DNA of 64,000 nucleotides from Leucobacter celer subsp. astrifaciens. GTDB lineage: Bacteria > Actinomycetota > Actinomycetes > Actinomycetales > Microbacteriaceae. The position numbers were made by a program, and so were the translations under genes. Position 1 is the stretch's first letter; each line of letters opens with the position of its first letter. The stretch spans positions 62,001 to 126,000 of the forward strand of contig NZ_JHEI01000150.1 in the NCBI RefSeq assembly GCF_001273835.1. The letters run 5' to 3'. The notes beneath the pieces are model-generated. The model was not told the DNA's origin, ran no database searches, and was given only the letters and a program-made list of their open reading frames with translations. Positions 23,677 to 31,703 of the stretch are shown here, piece after piece.

Positions 23677-26600
23677 ATGAAGGGTGGTGTGATCCTGTTC
23701 CGGGGCAACGGTGCCGCGGCGCGCCGCTACTTGGAGTCGGACAGGTCGACCGCCGACGAGTACTACTTGGAGGGCGGTACCGTGCTCGCCGAGTTCGCCG
23801 TGAGCGACCATGACGGCGAAGTCATCGAAACGAGAACGCTCGATCCGGAGAGCTACGCGGCCTGGGTTGACTGGATCGATCCGATCACCGGCACGTCGAT
23901 GGGAACGCCCCGAGCGGCAAGCGACAGATCGAAGGAGTCGCCGCGCTTTGCGAAGATGGTCATCAACGCACCGAAGTCGCTCTCGATTGCCGCTGCTTTG
24001 CATCCGGAAGTCTCTGACGCGCTTGATGCGGCGCAGCAGGACGCGGCAGAGGAGATTCGCCGTTGGCTCGCGGAGCACTCAGTGACTCGGGTCGGCCGGC
24101 GGAACGCACGCGAGATCGTGCCGGTGCAGCAGTTGCAGACGGTCACCGTCGCGCACAAGACTAGCCGGGCTGGCGACCCGCACCGGCACATCCATTTTCA
24201 GGTCGGCACACGCGTCTACGCCGCGGGCAAGTGGCGCGGCCTCGATACCGCGGCGCTGTTCAAGCAGCAGGGTGCGATCCGCGCACTCGGCACCGCGGTC
24301 ATCGCCGCGCACCCGCAGCTTGCCGCAGTGCTCGACCAGCACGGCCTCACCCTCGACTTGGCGACCGGTGAGGTGGCAGAGCTGGAGCCGTTCAACGCGA
24401 TCATGTCGAAGAGGGGCGCTCAGGTCGAGCGCAATCTTGCCCGCTTCGAAGCCGAGTGGGAAACAGCCCATCCGGGCGAGGAACCTGGCCCTGTCGTGCG
24501 GGCGAGATTGAAGGCGAAGGCGTGGGAACACGAGCGGCCGGGAAAGAAGCCCACGACGCTCGGCAGCGAAGCCGGCTGGCGCGCCGAACTAGAAGACGCC
24601 GGCTACACCCCGAACCTGCCCCGCGCACGGCGTACTGCACCCGTCGCGCTGGACGAGCTGCACATCGAGGAAATAGCCTCGCGTGCGCTCGACCGCTGCG
24701 CCGCAGGAGCCTCGACGTGGACGATGCACACGGTGCGCGAGCACGTCACCCGCATCACGACCGAACACGGCGTGCGGGCCGCCCCGCGCGAGCTGCTGGA
24801 GTTCGTGCAACTGGCGGCTCAGCTTGCGGCGGAGGATTGCTTCTCCATACTCCCGCCTGGAGCACCGACACCGGAGCACGTCGCGCATCTCACATCGCTG
24901 CGCGTGGTCGCCGCAGAAACGGAACTGCGCGACCTGCTCACCGCACGCGCTGAACAATCCCGCCATCGCATGCCCGATGTGCACGACCTTGCGGCGCAGG
25001 CAGGGCTGGATGAGGATCAGGAGCGCGCAGCATCCGCCGTCGCATCCGCCAACCCGCTCGTCGTGATCGAAGGCGCGGCCGGATCGGGCAAGACCACGAT
25101 GCTCAAGACTGCCATCGCTGTCGCGGCGGCGGAGGGCCGCTCGATGCGAGTCGTGACGCCGACGAAGAAGGCCGCCGACGTGGCAGCCAAAGAACTCGGC
25201 CTCCCCGCCGACTCCGTGGCCGCGCTCGTGTACGCGCACGGATTCCGGTGGAATAGCGACGGGGTGTGGACGCGCCTTCGGCTCGGCGACACCGATCCCG
25301 ACACCGGCGGCACGTACCGCGGGCCAGTGAAGAAAGCACGGCTCACAAAGGGCGAGCGGATTGTCGTCGACGAAGCCGGAATGCTCGACCAGGATGGCGC
25401 CCTCGCACTGTTGCGCATCGCCGACGAGGCCGGCGCGAGGATTGCGTTCGTCGGCGACCGTGCGCAACTCCCCGCGGTCGGGCGTGGTGGTGTGCTCGAT
25501 TTCGCCGCCCGTCTCACTCCCGCAGTCGTGGACATGACCAGCCTGCACCGCTTCACTGATGGCGTCTATGCGACTCTCACTCTCGAACTGCGGCACGGCC
25601 GCAACCCCGCCGCGATCTTCGACCAGCTCAACGCGCTCGGGCTCATCAAGCTGCACGAGAGCGACGACGACATGCAGGAGGCCATCGCGAAGACTGCGTG
25701 CCTGGAGGACGCGATCACTGCCGCCACGAACGACGAAGCACGGATGCTGAACGAACGCATCCGCGCCGAGCGCGCCGATCGCGGCGAGGTTGATGACGTG
25801 CGAACGGTGTTCGGCAGCGACGGGCTCCCAATCGGAAAGGGCGATGTGATCCAGACTCGCCGCAATGAGAGCACACTCGGCGTCGCCAACCGGCAGACCT
25901 GGATGGTTCAGCACGTTGGCGAAGACGGCGCGCTGAGCGTCGTGGAGACCGACAACGGCCGGAAGCAGCAGCGCACCGTGACACTGCCGGAGGGGTACGT
26001 GAACGAGGACACGCACCTGGCATATGCGGTCACTGGCTACGGCGTCCAGGGCGCGACCGTGAACGCTTCGCACACGGTTCTCTCCGACGCGCTCGATGCT
26101 GCCGGAGTGTACGTCGGCATGAGCCGCGGACGCGAGACGAACACCCTGCACGTTGTTGCCACCGACCTCGACGACGCGAAGCAGCAGTTTGTCGACGCGC
26201 TCGCCCGAGACCGTGCCGACCGCGGTCTGGAAGACGCCACTGAACGCGCTCGCGAGGCCGTCGTGGGCCTCGTTGCGGACGGGCCTATGTCTGTCGTGAG
26301 CGCGGAGCGCGACCGGATCGTCGAGCGGATCGCGAAGTCCGATGCGGAGCGAGAGCACTGGATATCGGCAGCCGCCAGACTGCAAGATCAGTCCGAGCGG
26401 CACAAGGCCGAATACGAGCCGCAGCGCGAACTGGCGGAAGCCGCCGAGGCGAAGGTTGCCGCGCTTCTCACGGACGTCACGGAATCGCTGGCCCAGGCAG
26501 CAGCTACGGACGGCGCCGAACTCCTGGCCGCGCAGCAAGCCGCCTACACAGCACACCGCGCCAATGCAAACGCACCCCGATTCCGTAAGCGCTCGGCCAC

Positions 26601-27117
26601 TCGAACCGCGAAAGACGCAGACGCCCGCCGGGAGGCGGCAGAGCGGATCGTGCACGCCAGGTGGCAGAGCATTCCGTACAGTGAGAGCGGTCTCCCTGCG
26701 TGGGCCAAAGCAGTCGCTCAGCGTCAGGCTGATCATGAGCCTGAGATCATCGAAGCACGCGTGGAAGCTTCGAAGGCCCATCGGATCGCCAAGGAGATCG
26801 CCGCGCGCCAGTCGCGAGAACGCACGGCGCTGTACGAGCGGGTACTTGAGGACCGTCGTCCAGATGCGGCCGCCGCGCGGGTCAAGAATCTGCGCGAACA
26901 GGCGACACGGGATCGCCACTACCTTGCCCAACTCGATGCGCTTCCGTCAGTTGAAGCCGTGCAGCTGATCCATGAGCGTGCTGTGCATGTGGAAGCTCTG
27001 CGCCTCGCTGCCGAAGGAAGCCGTAGAACTTCGGAGGCACACGCAAAGGGGTTCGACACTCCAGGGTATGAACGAAACCGAGATCGTTCTACGTACCGTG
27101 ACGGGCCGTCATTGTAG
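23677..27117 (+). CDS. MobF-family conjugative relaxase with C-terminal helicase (TraA/TrwC-like)
   Basis: A 1,146-aa protein that would nick oriT, stay bound to the 5' end and unwind the strand. ATG 23677 follows GAGGAGG. N-terminal relaxase domain: Tyr-rich DEYYLEGG near residue 30 (candidate nucleophiles), NAPKSLSIAAAL, and the metal-binding three-His motif PHRHIHFQV near residue 170. Residues about 440-850 form a RecD2/TraI-type helicase: Walker A GAAGSGKTTML (near 466), VVDEAGMLDQ, GDRAQLPAVGRGGVLDF, AYAVTGYGVQGATV and YVGMSRGRETN. The last 300 residues are charged and coiled-coil-like. No coupling protein or secretion genes accompany it, so the element is mobilizable rather than self-transmissible on this evidence. 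Confidence 0.9.
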   Translation: MKGGVILFRGNGAAARRYLESDRSTADEYYLEGGTVLAEFAVSDHDGEVIETRTLDPESYAAWVDWIDPITGTSMGTPRAASDRSKESPRFAKMVINAPKSLSIAAALHPEVSDALDAAQQDAAEEIRRWLAEHSVTRVGRRNAREIVPVQQLQTVTVAHKTSRAGDPHRHIHFQVGTRVYAAGKWRGLDTAALFKQQGAIRALGTAVIAAHPQLAAVLDQHGLTLDLATGEVAELEPFNAIMSKRGAQVERNLARFEAEWETAHPGEEPGPVVRARLKAKAWEHERPGKKPTTLGSEAGWRAELEDAGYTPNLPRARRTAPVALDELHIEEIASRALDRCAAGASTWTMHTVREHVTRITTEHGVRAAPRELLEFVQLAAQLAAEDCFSILPPGAPTPEHVAHLTSLRVVAAETELRDLLTARAEQSRHRMPDVHDLAAQAGLDEDQERAASAVASANPLVVIEGAAGSGKTTMLKTAIAVAAAEGRSMRVVTPTKKAADVAAKELGLPADSVAALVYAHGFRWNSDGVWTRLRLGDTDPDTGGTYRGPVKKARLTKGERIVVDEAGMLDQDGALALLRIADEAGARIAFVGDRAQLPAVGRGGVLDFAARLTPAVVDMTSLHRFTDGVYATLTLELRHGRNPAAIFDQLNALGLIKLHESDDDMQEAIAKTACLEDAITAATNDEARMLNERIRAERADRGEVDDVRTVFGSDGLPIGKGDVIQTRRNESTLGVANRQTWMVQHVGEDGALSVVETDNGRKQQRTVTLPEGYVNEDTHLAYAVTGYGVQGATVNASHTVLSDALDAAGVYVGMSRGRETNTLHVVATDLDDAKQQFVDALARDRADRGLEDATERAREAVVGLVADGPMSVVSAERDRIVERIAKSDAEREHWISAAARLQDQSERHKAEYEPQRELAEAAEAKVAALLTDVTESLAQAAATDGAELLAAQQAAYTAHRANANAPRFRKRSATRTAKDADARREAAERIVHARWQSIPYSESGLPAWAKAVAQRQADHEPEIIEARVEASKAHRIAKEIAARQSRERTALYERVLEDRRPDAAAARVKNLREQATRDRHYLAQLDALPSVEAVQLIHERAVHVEALRLAAEGSRRTSEAHAKGFDTPGYERNRDRSTYRDGPSL

Positions 27118-27236
27118 GCAGCATCGCTAGTGCAGGAGCCGCATTGAACGAAGCAAACCGGGAGAAACCGACTAAAACAAGCACTCCACCGATAGACTCT
27201 GGGACATGACCTCGTTCTCGTCACGACGATGCTCTC

Positions 27237-27464
27237 ATGAGTGAGCCCTGGCTGTCTGCTGACGACATCGCCGTTCACCTGGGTGTCACCAAGGAGACGG
27301 TCTATGTCTGGATCGCGGAGAAGGGAATGCCTGCTCACAAGGTTGGTCGTCTCTGGAAGTTCCAAGTATCTGAGATTGACGAGTGGGTGCGTGGCGGTGG
27401 GGCAGCTTCCAATCCGCCGGAAGATAGGAAGAGCGATCCGAACGCAGGATCGGGAAAAGCATGA
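27237..27464 (+). CDS. excisionase/MerR-type helix-turn-helix protein at the head of the R-M operon
   Basis: A 75-aa DNA-binding protein: WLSADDIAVHLGVTKETVYVWIAEKGMPAHKVGRLWKFQVSEIDEWV, an HTH_17 excisionase-family fold with the usual K-x-GR-LWKF wing, then a disordered tail. Such genes commonly precede type I hsdM genes and may control expression when the island enters a new host. Its TGA overlaps the hsdM start by 4 nt (ATGA), so it is the first gene of the operon. The 119-bp gap upstream shows no convincing -35/-10 pair. Confidence 0.82.
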   Translation: MSEPWLSADDIAVHLGVTKETVYVWIAEKGMPAHKVGRLWKFQVSEIDEWVRGGGAASNPPEDRKSDPNAGSGKA

Positions 27465-29005
27465 CCGAGGATGAAGCTCGTGCCGCGGCGCGTTCGATTG
27501 GCGAAGACGTGTCGGTGATCACGCTATCGGAGCTTGAGCAGCACCTTGGTCGTGCCGCTGACCTTCTCCGCGGCAGCATCGATCAGGCCGACTTCAAGCA
27601 GTTCATCTTCCCGCTGATGTTCTTCAAACGGTTGAGCGACGTGTACTTGGAAGAGTACGCCGCCGCCCTTGAGGAGTCGGGTGGCGACCACGAGTTCGCG
27701 GCGTTCGCTGAGAACCATCGGTTCATGATTCCGCATGGCTCGCTGTGGGATGACGTACGTACCCGTACGGATAACGTCGGACAGGCGCTGGTCACTGCGT
27801 TTCGCGGTATCGAGCAGGCGAACCCTGACACGCTGTACGGCATCTTTGGCAACGCGCCGTGGACGAACAAGGAGAAGCTGCCGGACCGCAAACTGCTCGA
27901 CCTGATCGAGCATTTCTCCCGCCGCCCGCTGACGAACGCGGCAGTCGCACCGGATGTGTTCGGCAACGCGTATGAGTACCTGATCAAGCGTTTTGCCGAC
28001 CAGTCCAACAAGAAGGCGGGCGAGTACTACACGCCCCGCTCGGTCGTGCGGCTGATGGTGAACATGCTCGACCCGCAGGAGGGCGAGACGGTCTACGACC
28101 CAGCCTGCGGCACCGGCGGCATGCTCATCGAGGTCATCGAGCACGTGAAGGCCGCTAGCGGGCGGGCGGAGCTGCTGTTCGGCAAGTTGTTCGGGCAGGA
28201 GAAGGTGCTGGCCACGAGCGCGATCGCCCGGATGAATCTGCTGCTGCACGGTATCGAGGACTTCAAGGTCATCCGCGAGGACACGCTGCGCAGCCCGGCG
28301 TTCTTCCTGGGCGATCGGCTGGCTGCGTTTGACTGCGTGATCGCGAACCCTCCGTTCAGTCTGAAGAAGTGGGGCGAGGTCGAGTGGGTCTCCGACCGGT
28401 ACGGGCGCAACGGCCTCGGAGGTGTGCCACCGGCGAGCTACGCCGATTGGGCGTGGGTGCAGCACATGTTCACCTCCGCCGCCGACCCGCACGGCCGCGT
28501 CGCCGTCGTCCTGCCCCAGGGCGCGCTGTTCCGCGGTGGCGCGGAGGGGCGCATCCGCACCAACTTCCTGAGGCACGACCGCATCGAAGCGGTCATCGGA
28601 CTGGGGCCGAACCTGTTCTACGGCACCGGGTTGGCAGCGAGCATCATGGTGCTGCGCCGTCGCAGAGACCCCGCGCGGGCCGGGAAGTTGCTCGTCGTCA
28701 ACGCTGAGCAGCTATACCGCAAGGGCCGCAACCAGAACACGCTCGAACCCGAGCACGCCGACGAGATCCTCACCGCGTTCCAGAAGTTCGAAAACGTCGA
28801 CGGGTTTGCGCACGTCGCCGACACTGCCGAGATCGAGGCCAACGGCTACAACCTGAACATCCCGCTGTACGTCACCCCGAAGCAGGACCACGACCAGCCC
28901 ACGCTAGCGGAGGCGATCGCGAGCCTGGAGACGGCGCACGAGCGTGCCCGGCAGACGCGGGCCGCGTTCGAGGCCGAGCTGGCGAAGTGGGGGTTGCCTG
29001 CATGA
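27461..29005 (+). CDS. hsdM: type I restriction-modification DNA methylase, HsdM (first copy)
   Basis: A 514-aa N6-adenine methyltransferase subunit. The N-terminal HsdM_N helical domain is LSELEQHLGRAADLLRGSIDQADFKQFIFPLMFFKRLSDVYLEEY. The catalytic domain has motif I DPACGTGGMLIEV (near residue 212) and motif IV NPPF, in IANPPFSLKKW. GEYYTPRSVVRLM is the typical HsdM lead-in. The C-terminal helices (LAEAIASLETAHERARQTRAAFEAELAKWG) would contact HsdS. All motifs are intact. The start overlaps the regulator stop and the end overlaps the second hsdM, which is unusual (see findings). Confidence 0.93.
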   Translation: MTEDEARAAARSIGEDVSVITLSELEQHLGRAADLLRGSIDQADFKQFIFPLMFFKRLSDVYLEEYAAALEESGGDHEFAAFAENHRFMIPHGSLWDDVRTRTDNVGQALVTAFRGIEQANPDTLYGIFGNAPWTNKEKLPDRKLLDLIEHFSRRPLTNAAVAPDVFGNAYEYLIKRFADQSNKKAGEYYTPRSVVRLMVNMLDPQEGETVYDPACGTGGMLIEVIEHVKAASGRAELLFGKLFGQEKVLATSAIARMNLLLHGIEDFKVIREDTLRSPAFFLGDRLAAFDCVIANPPFSLKKWGEVEWVSDRYGRNGLGGVPPASYADWAWVQHMFTSAADPHGRVAVVLPQGALFRGGAEGRIRTNFLRHDRIEAVIGLGPNLFYGTGLAASIMVLRRRRDPARAGKLLVVNAEQLYRKGRNQNTLEPEHADEILTAFQKFENVDGFAHVADTAEIEANGYNLNIPLYVTPKQDHDQPTLAEAIASLETAHERARQTRAAFEAELAKWGLPA

Positions 29006-30513
29006 GCACCACACCATCGAATGTCGAGCGGATCACCCAGGCTGAACTGGAGTCCTACCTGTGGGGTGCGGCCGTGCTGTTACGCGGCCTGATCGACGCG
29101 GGCGACTACAAGCAGTTCATTTTCCCGATGCTGTTCCTAAAGCGACTCTCCGACGTGTACGACGAGGAGCGCGCAGAGGCCGCTGAGTTGTACGGCGCGG
29201 AAGGGGCCGACCTGCCCGAGAATCACCGGTTCGTCATCCCCGAGGGCGCCCACTGGACCCAAGTGCGCCGGACCACCACCAATGTCGGGGCAAAAATCCT
29301 CAACGCGATGCGCCGCATCGAAGCCTCCAACCCCGACACCCTCTACGGCGTGTTCGGCGACGGCGACTGGGGCAACAAAGACTTCCTGCCCGATGCCACG
29401 CTGAACGACCTGGTCGAGCACTTCAGCTCCAAGACACTGAGCGTCGCCGCCCTGCCGGAGGACGAGCTGGGCAACGGATACGAGTTCCTCATAAAGAAGT
29501 TCGCCGACGACTCCGGCCACACGGCCCAGGAGTTCTACACTAACCGCACCCTCGTTCACCTGATGACTCTGATGCTCAAGCCCGAGCCGGGCGAGTCCGT
29601 GTACGACCCGACGTGCGGCACCGGCGGCATGCTCATCTCCACCGCCGCGATGCTCAAAGAGCAGGGCAAGGAGTACCGCTCGCTCAAGCTCTACGGGCAG
29701 GAACTCAACCACGGCACCAGTGCGATCGCCCGGATGAACCTCGTGCTGCACGGCATCGAAGACGCCCACATCGCCCACGGCGACACCCTCGCTGCCCCCG
29801 CGTTCCACGACCACAGCCAACTCAAGACCTTCGATATCGTGCTCGCGAACCCGCCCTACTCGATCAAGGCATGGAACCGCGACGCATTCGCCACAGACCC
29901 GTATGGCCGCAACATGTGGGGCGTGCCACCGCAGGGGCGGGCCGACTATGCCTTCTTCCAGCACATCGCCGCCAGCCTCGACCCAAACACCGGACGCGCC
30001 GCGATCCTCTTCCCGCACGGCGTGCTCTTCCGCAAGGAGGAAGCCGCGCTACGCGAGCGGCTCGTGAAGTCAGACCTGCTCGAAGCCGTCATCGGCCTCG
30101 GCCCCGGCCTGTTCTACAACTCGCCTATGGAGGCCGTCGTGGTCACCCTCCGCACCCGTAAGCCGAATGGTAACGCCGGCCGCGTGCTGTTCATCAACGC
30201 GGTCAACGAGTACGCCCGCGAACAGGCGCAATCCTTCCTGCGCAACAATCACCAGCAGCGCATCCTCCGGGCGTACGAGACTTGGGATGCCGAGCCCGGC
30301 TTCACCGCGGTGGCCACCACCGACGAGATCGAAGCGAAGGGCTGGTCGCTTGCGATCCCGCTCTACGTCGAGTCGACCGCTGGACTCGGCCGCGTCGACT
30401 TCGTGCCCCCCGACGTAACCGTCGCGGTCGACGAGTGGCGTGACACAGCAGCCGAGGCCGACCGCACGATCGAGTCCATGCTCGTTTTCCTCAAGCGCGA
30501 GGTGACGGCATGA
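29002..30513 (+). CDS. hsdM: type I restriction-modification DNA methylase, HsdM (second copy)
   Basis: A 503-aa second methyltransferase subunit, clearly diverged from the first. N-terminal domain: ITQAELESYLWGAAVLLRGLIDAGDYKQFIFPMLFLKRLSDVYDEE. Motif I is DPTCGTGGMLIST and motif IV LANPPYSIKAW, both intact; EFYTNRTLVHLM replaces the EYYTPRSVVRLM of copy one. ATG 29002 overlaps the previous stop (ATGA) and its own stop overlaps hsdS by 4 nt. Two complete M genes with a single S and R suggest a mixed M1-M2-S methylase, or alternative M partners. The two proteins are alike in layout but far from identical, so this is not a recent duplication. Confidence 0.92.
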   Translation: MSTTPSNVERITQAELESYLWGAAVLLRGLIDAGDYKQFIFPMLFLKRLSDVYDEERAEAAELYGAEGADLPENHRFVIPEGAHWTQVRRTTTNVGAKILNAMRRIEASNPDTLYGVFGDGDWGNKDFLPDATLNDLVEHFSSKTLSVAALPEDELGNGYEFLIKKFADDSGHTAQEFYTNRTLVHLMTLMLKPEPGESVYDPTCGTGGMLISTAAMLKEQGKEYRSLKLYGQELNHGTSAIARMNLVLHGIEDAHIAHGDTLAAPAFHDHSQLKTFDIVLANPPYSIKAWNRDAFATDPYGRNMWGVPPQGRADYAFFQHIAASLDPNTGRAAILFPHGVLFRKEEAALRERLVKSDLLEAVIGLGPGLFYNSPMEAVVVTLRTRKPNGNAGRVLFINAVNEYAREQAQSFLRNNHQQRILRAYETWDAEPGFTAVATTDEIEAKGWSLAIPLYVESTAGLGRVDFVPPDVTVAVDEWRDTAAEADRTIESMLVFLKREVTA

Positions 30514-31703
30514 GTCTCAACCTTGAAAAGTCCACCTGGCAGACCATCCGCTTCGGTGACGTGGTCAACGCTTCGAAGGCGACCGTCGACCCGGCCGACG
30601 GCAGCGTGGAACGCTACATTGCTGGCGAGCACATGGACACCGACGACCTGGAGATTCACCGCTGGGGTGAAGTTGGCGACGGCTACCTCGGTCCGGCGTT
30701 CCACCGAAAGTTCGTTGCCGGTCAGATTCTTTACGGCTCGCGCCGTACGTACTTGCGGAAGGTCGCAGTTGCCGAGTTCGACGGTGTCACCGCCAATACG
30801 ACCTTCGTCGTCGAGGCAGCGGACCCGACCCGACTGCTCCAGGAATTCTTGCCATGGGTAATGTCGGCTGAGCCATTCCACGCCTTCGCGGTCCAGGAGT
30901 CGAAAGGATCGGTCAACCCGTACGTCAACTTCTCTGACCTTGCCCGCTACGAGTTGACGCTCCCGCCCCTCGATGAGCAGCGCCGCCTCGCTGACCTTCT
31001 CTGGGCACTCGAGCACCATCGGCGAGCCCTTGTGGGCGTGTCCCAGGCGTTGGCAACGTCTCGTGAACGAAACTTCAACCTCGCGCTAGAGGCGGGGCTC
31101 GACGAGATGGGGTGGAAGTCGATGGCGATCCCCGACGTCGTCACAGCCGGGCCAACGAACGGCAAGTCGGCGACCGCGAACAATGAAGAGCGCGGCCTGC
31201 CAACTCTCAGCATCAGCGCCATCCGAGGCGGCAGAGTGCTCGGCGGCGATTCCGTGAAGTACGTCGACATCGCTCGGACGGAGGTGGAGCAGTTCTTCCT
31301 GCACGACGACGACTTTCTCGTTGTGCGAGGGAACGGCAACAAGTCCCTCACTGGCCGCGGTGGGCTCGTGAATGGCGGCCTTCCCGTGGACTGCTTCTAC
31401 CCGGACCTGCTCATCCGGCTGCGCTTTGACCCAGAGGTGCTTCGCGCGGATTTTGCCGCCGAGCAGTGGAACTCTAGCCGCGCGCACGGTGCACTTGTCC
31501 GGAAAGCTAAGTCGACCAACGGCATCTGGAAGATCAACGGCAAGGACATCAAGTCCCACTCGCTCGTCGTGCCACCGCTCGATGCGCAGAACGAACTGCT
31601 CGCACAACTCGCCGAGTACGACTCGGCAGCGACCGCATTCGAGAGAGAGGCATCCACGCTCGCCGCCCTGCGCGACCGAATAATGACGGAGGTCTTCGGA
31701 TGA
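30510..31703 (+). CDS. hsdS: type I restriction-modification specificity subunit HsdS
   Basis: A 397-aa specificity subunit with two target recognition domains. TRD1 (about residues 5-150) contains YIAGEHMDTDDLEI and LYGSRRTYLRKVAVAEFDGV. The first conserved helical spacer begins LTLPPLDEQRRLADLLWALEHHRRAL. TRD2 spans about 205-345 (GLPTLSISAIRGGRVLGG), and the second spacer is SLVVPPLDAQNELLAQLAEYDSAATAFEREAS. Each TRD reads one half of a bipartite site; the sequence cannot be predicted here. Overlaps both neighbours by 4 nt. Confidence 0.92.
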   Translation: MSLNLEKSTWQTIRFGDVVNASKATVDPADGSVERYIAGEHMDTDDLEIHRWGEVGDGYLGPAFHRKFVAGQILYGSRRTYLRKVAVAEFDGVTANTTFVVEAADPTRLLQEFLPWVMSAEPFHAFAVQESKGSVNPYVNFSDLARYELTLPPLDEQRRLADLLWALEHHRRALVGVSQALATSRERNFNLALEAGLDEMGWKSMAIPDVVTAGPTNGKSATANNEERGLPTLSISAIRGGRVLGGDSVKYVDIARTEVEQFFLHDDDFLVVRGNGNKSLTGRGGLVNGGLPVDCFYPDLLIRLRFDPEVLRADFAAEQWNSSRAHGALVRKAKSTNGIWKINGKDIKSHSLVVPPLDAQNELLAQLAEYDSAATAFEREASTLAALRDRIMTEVFG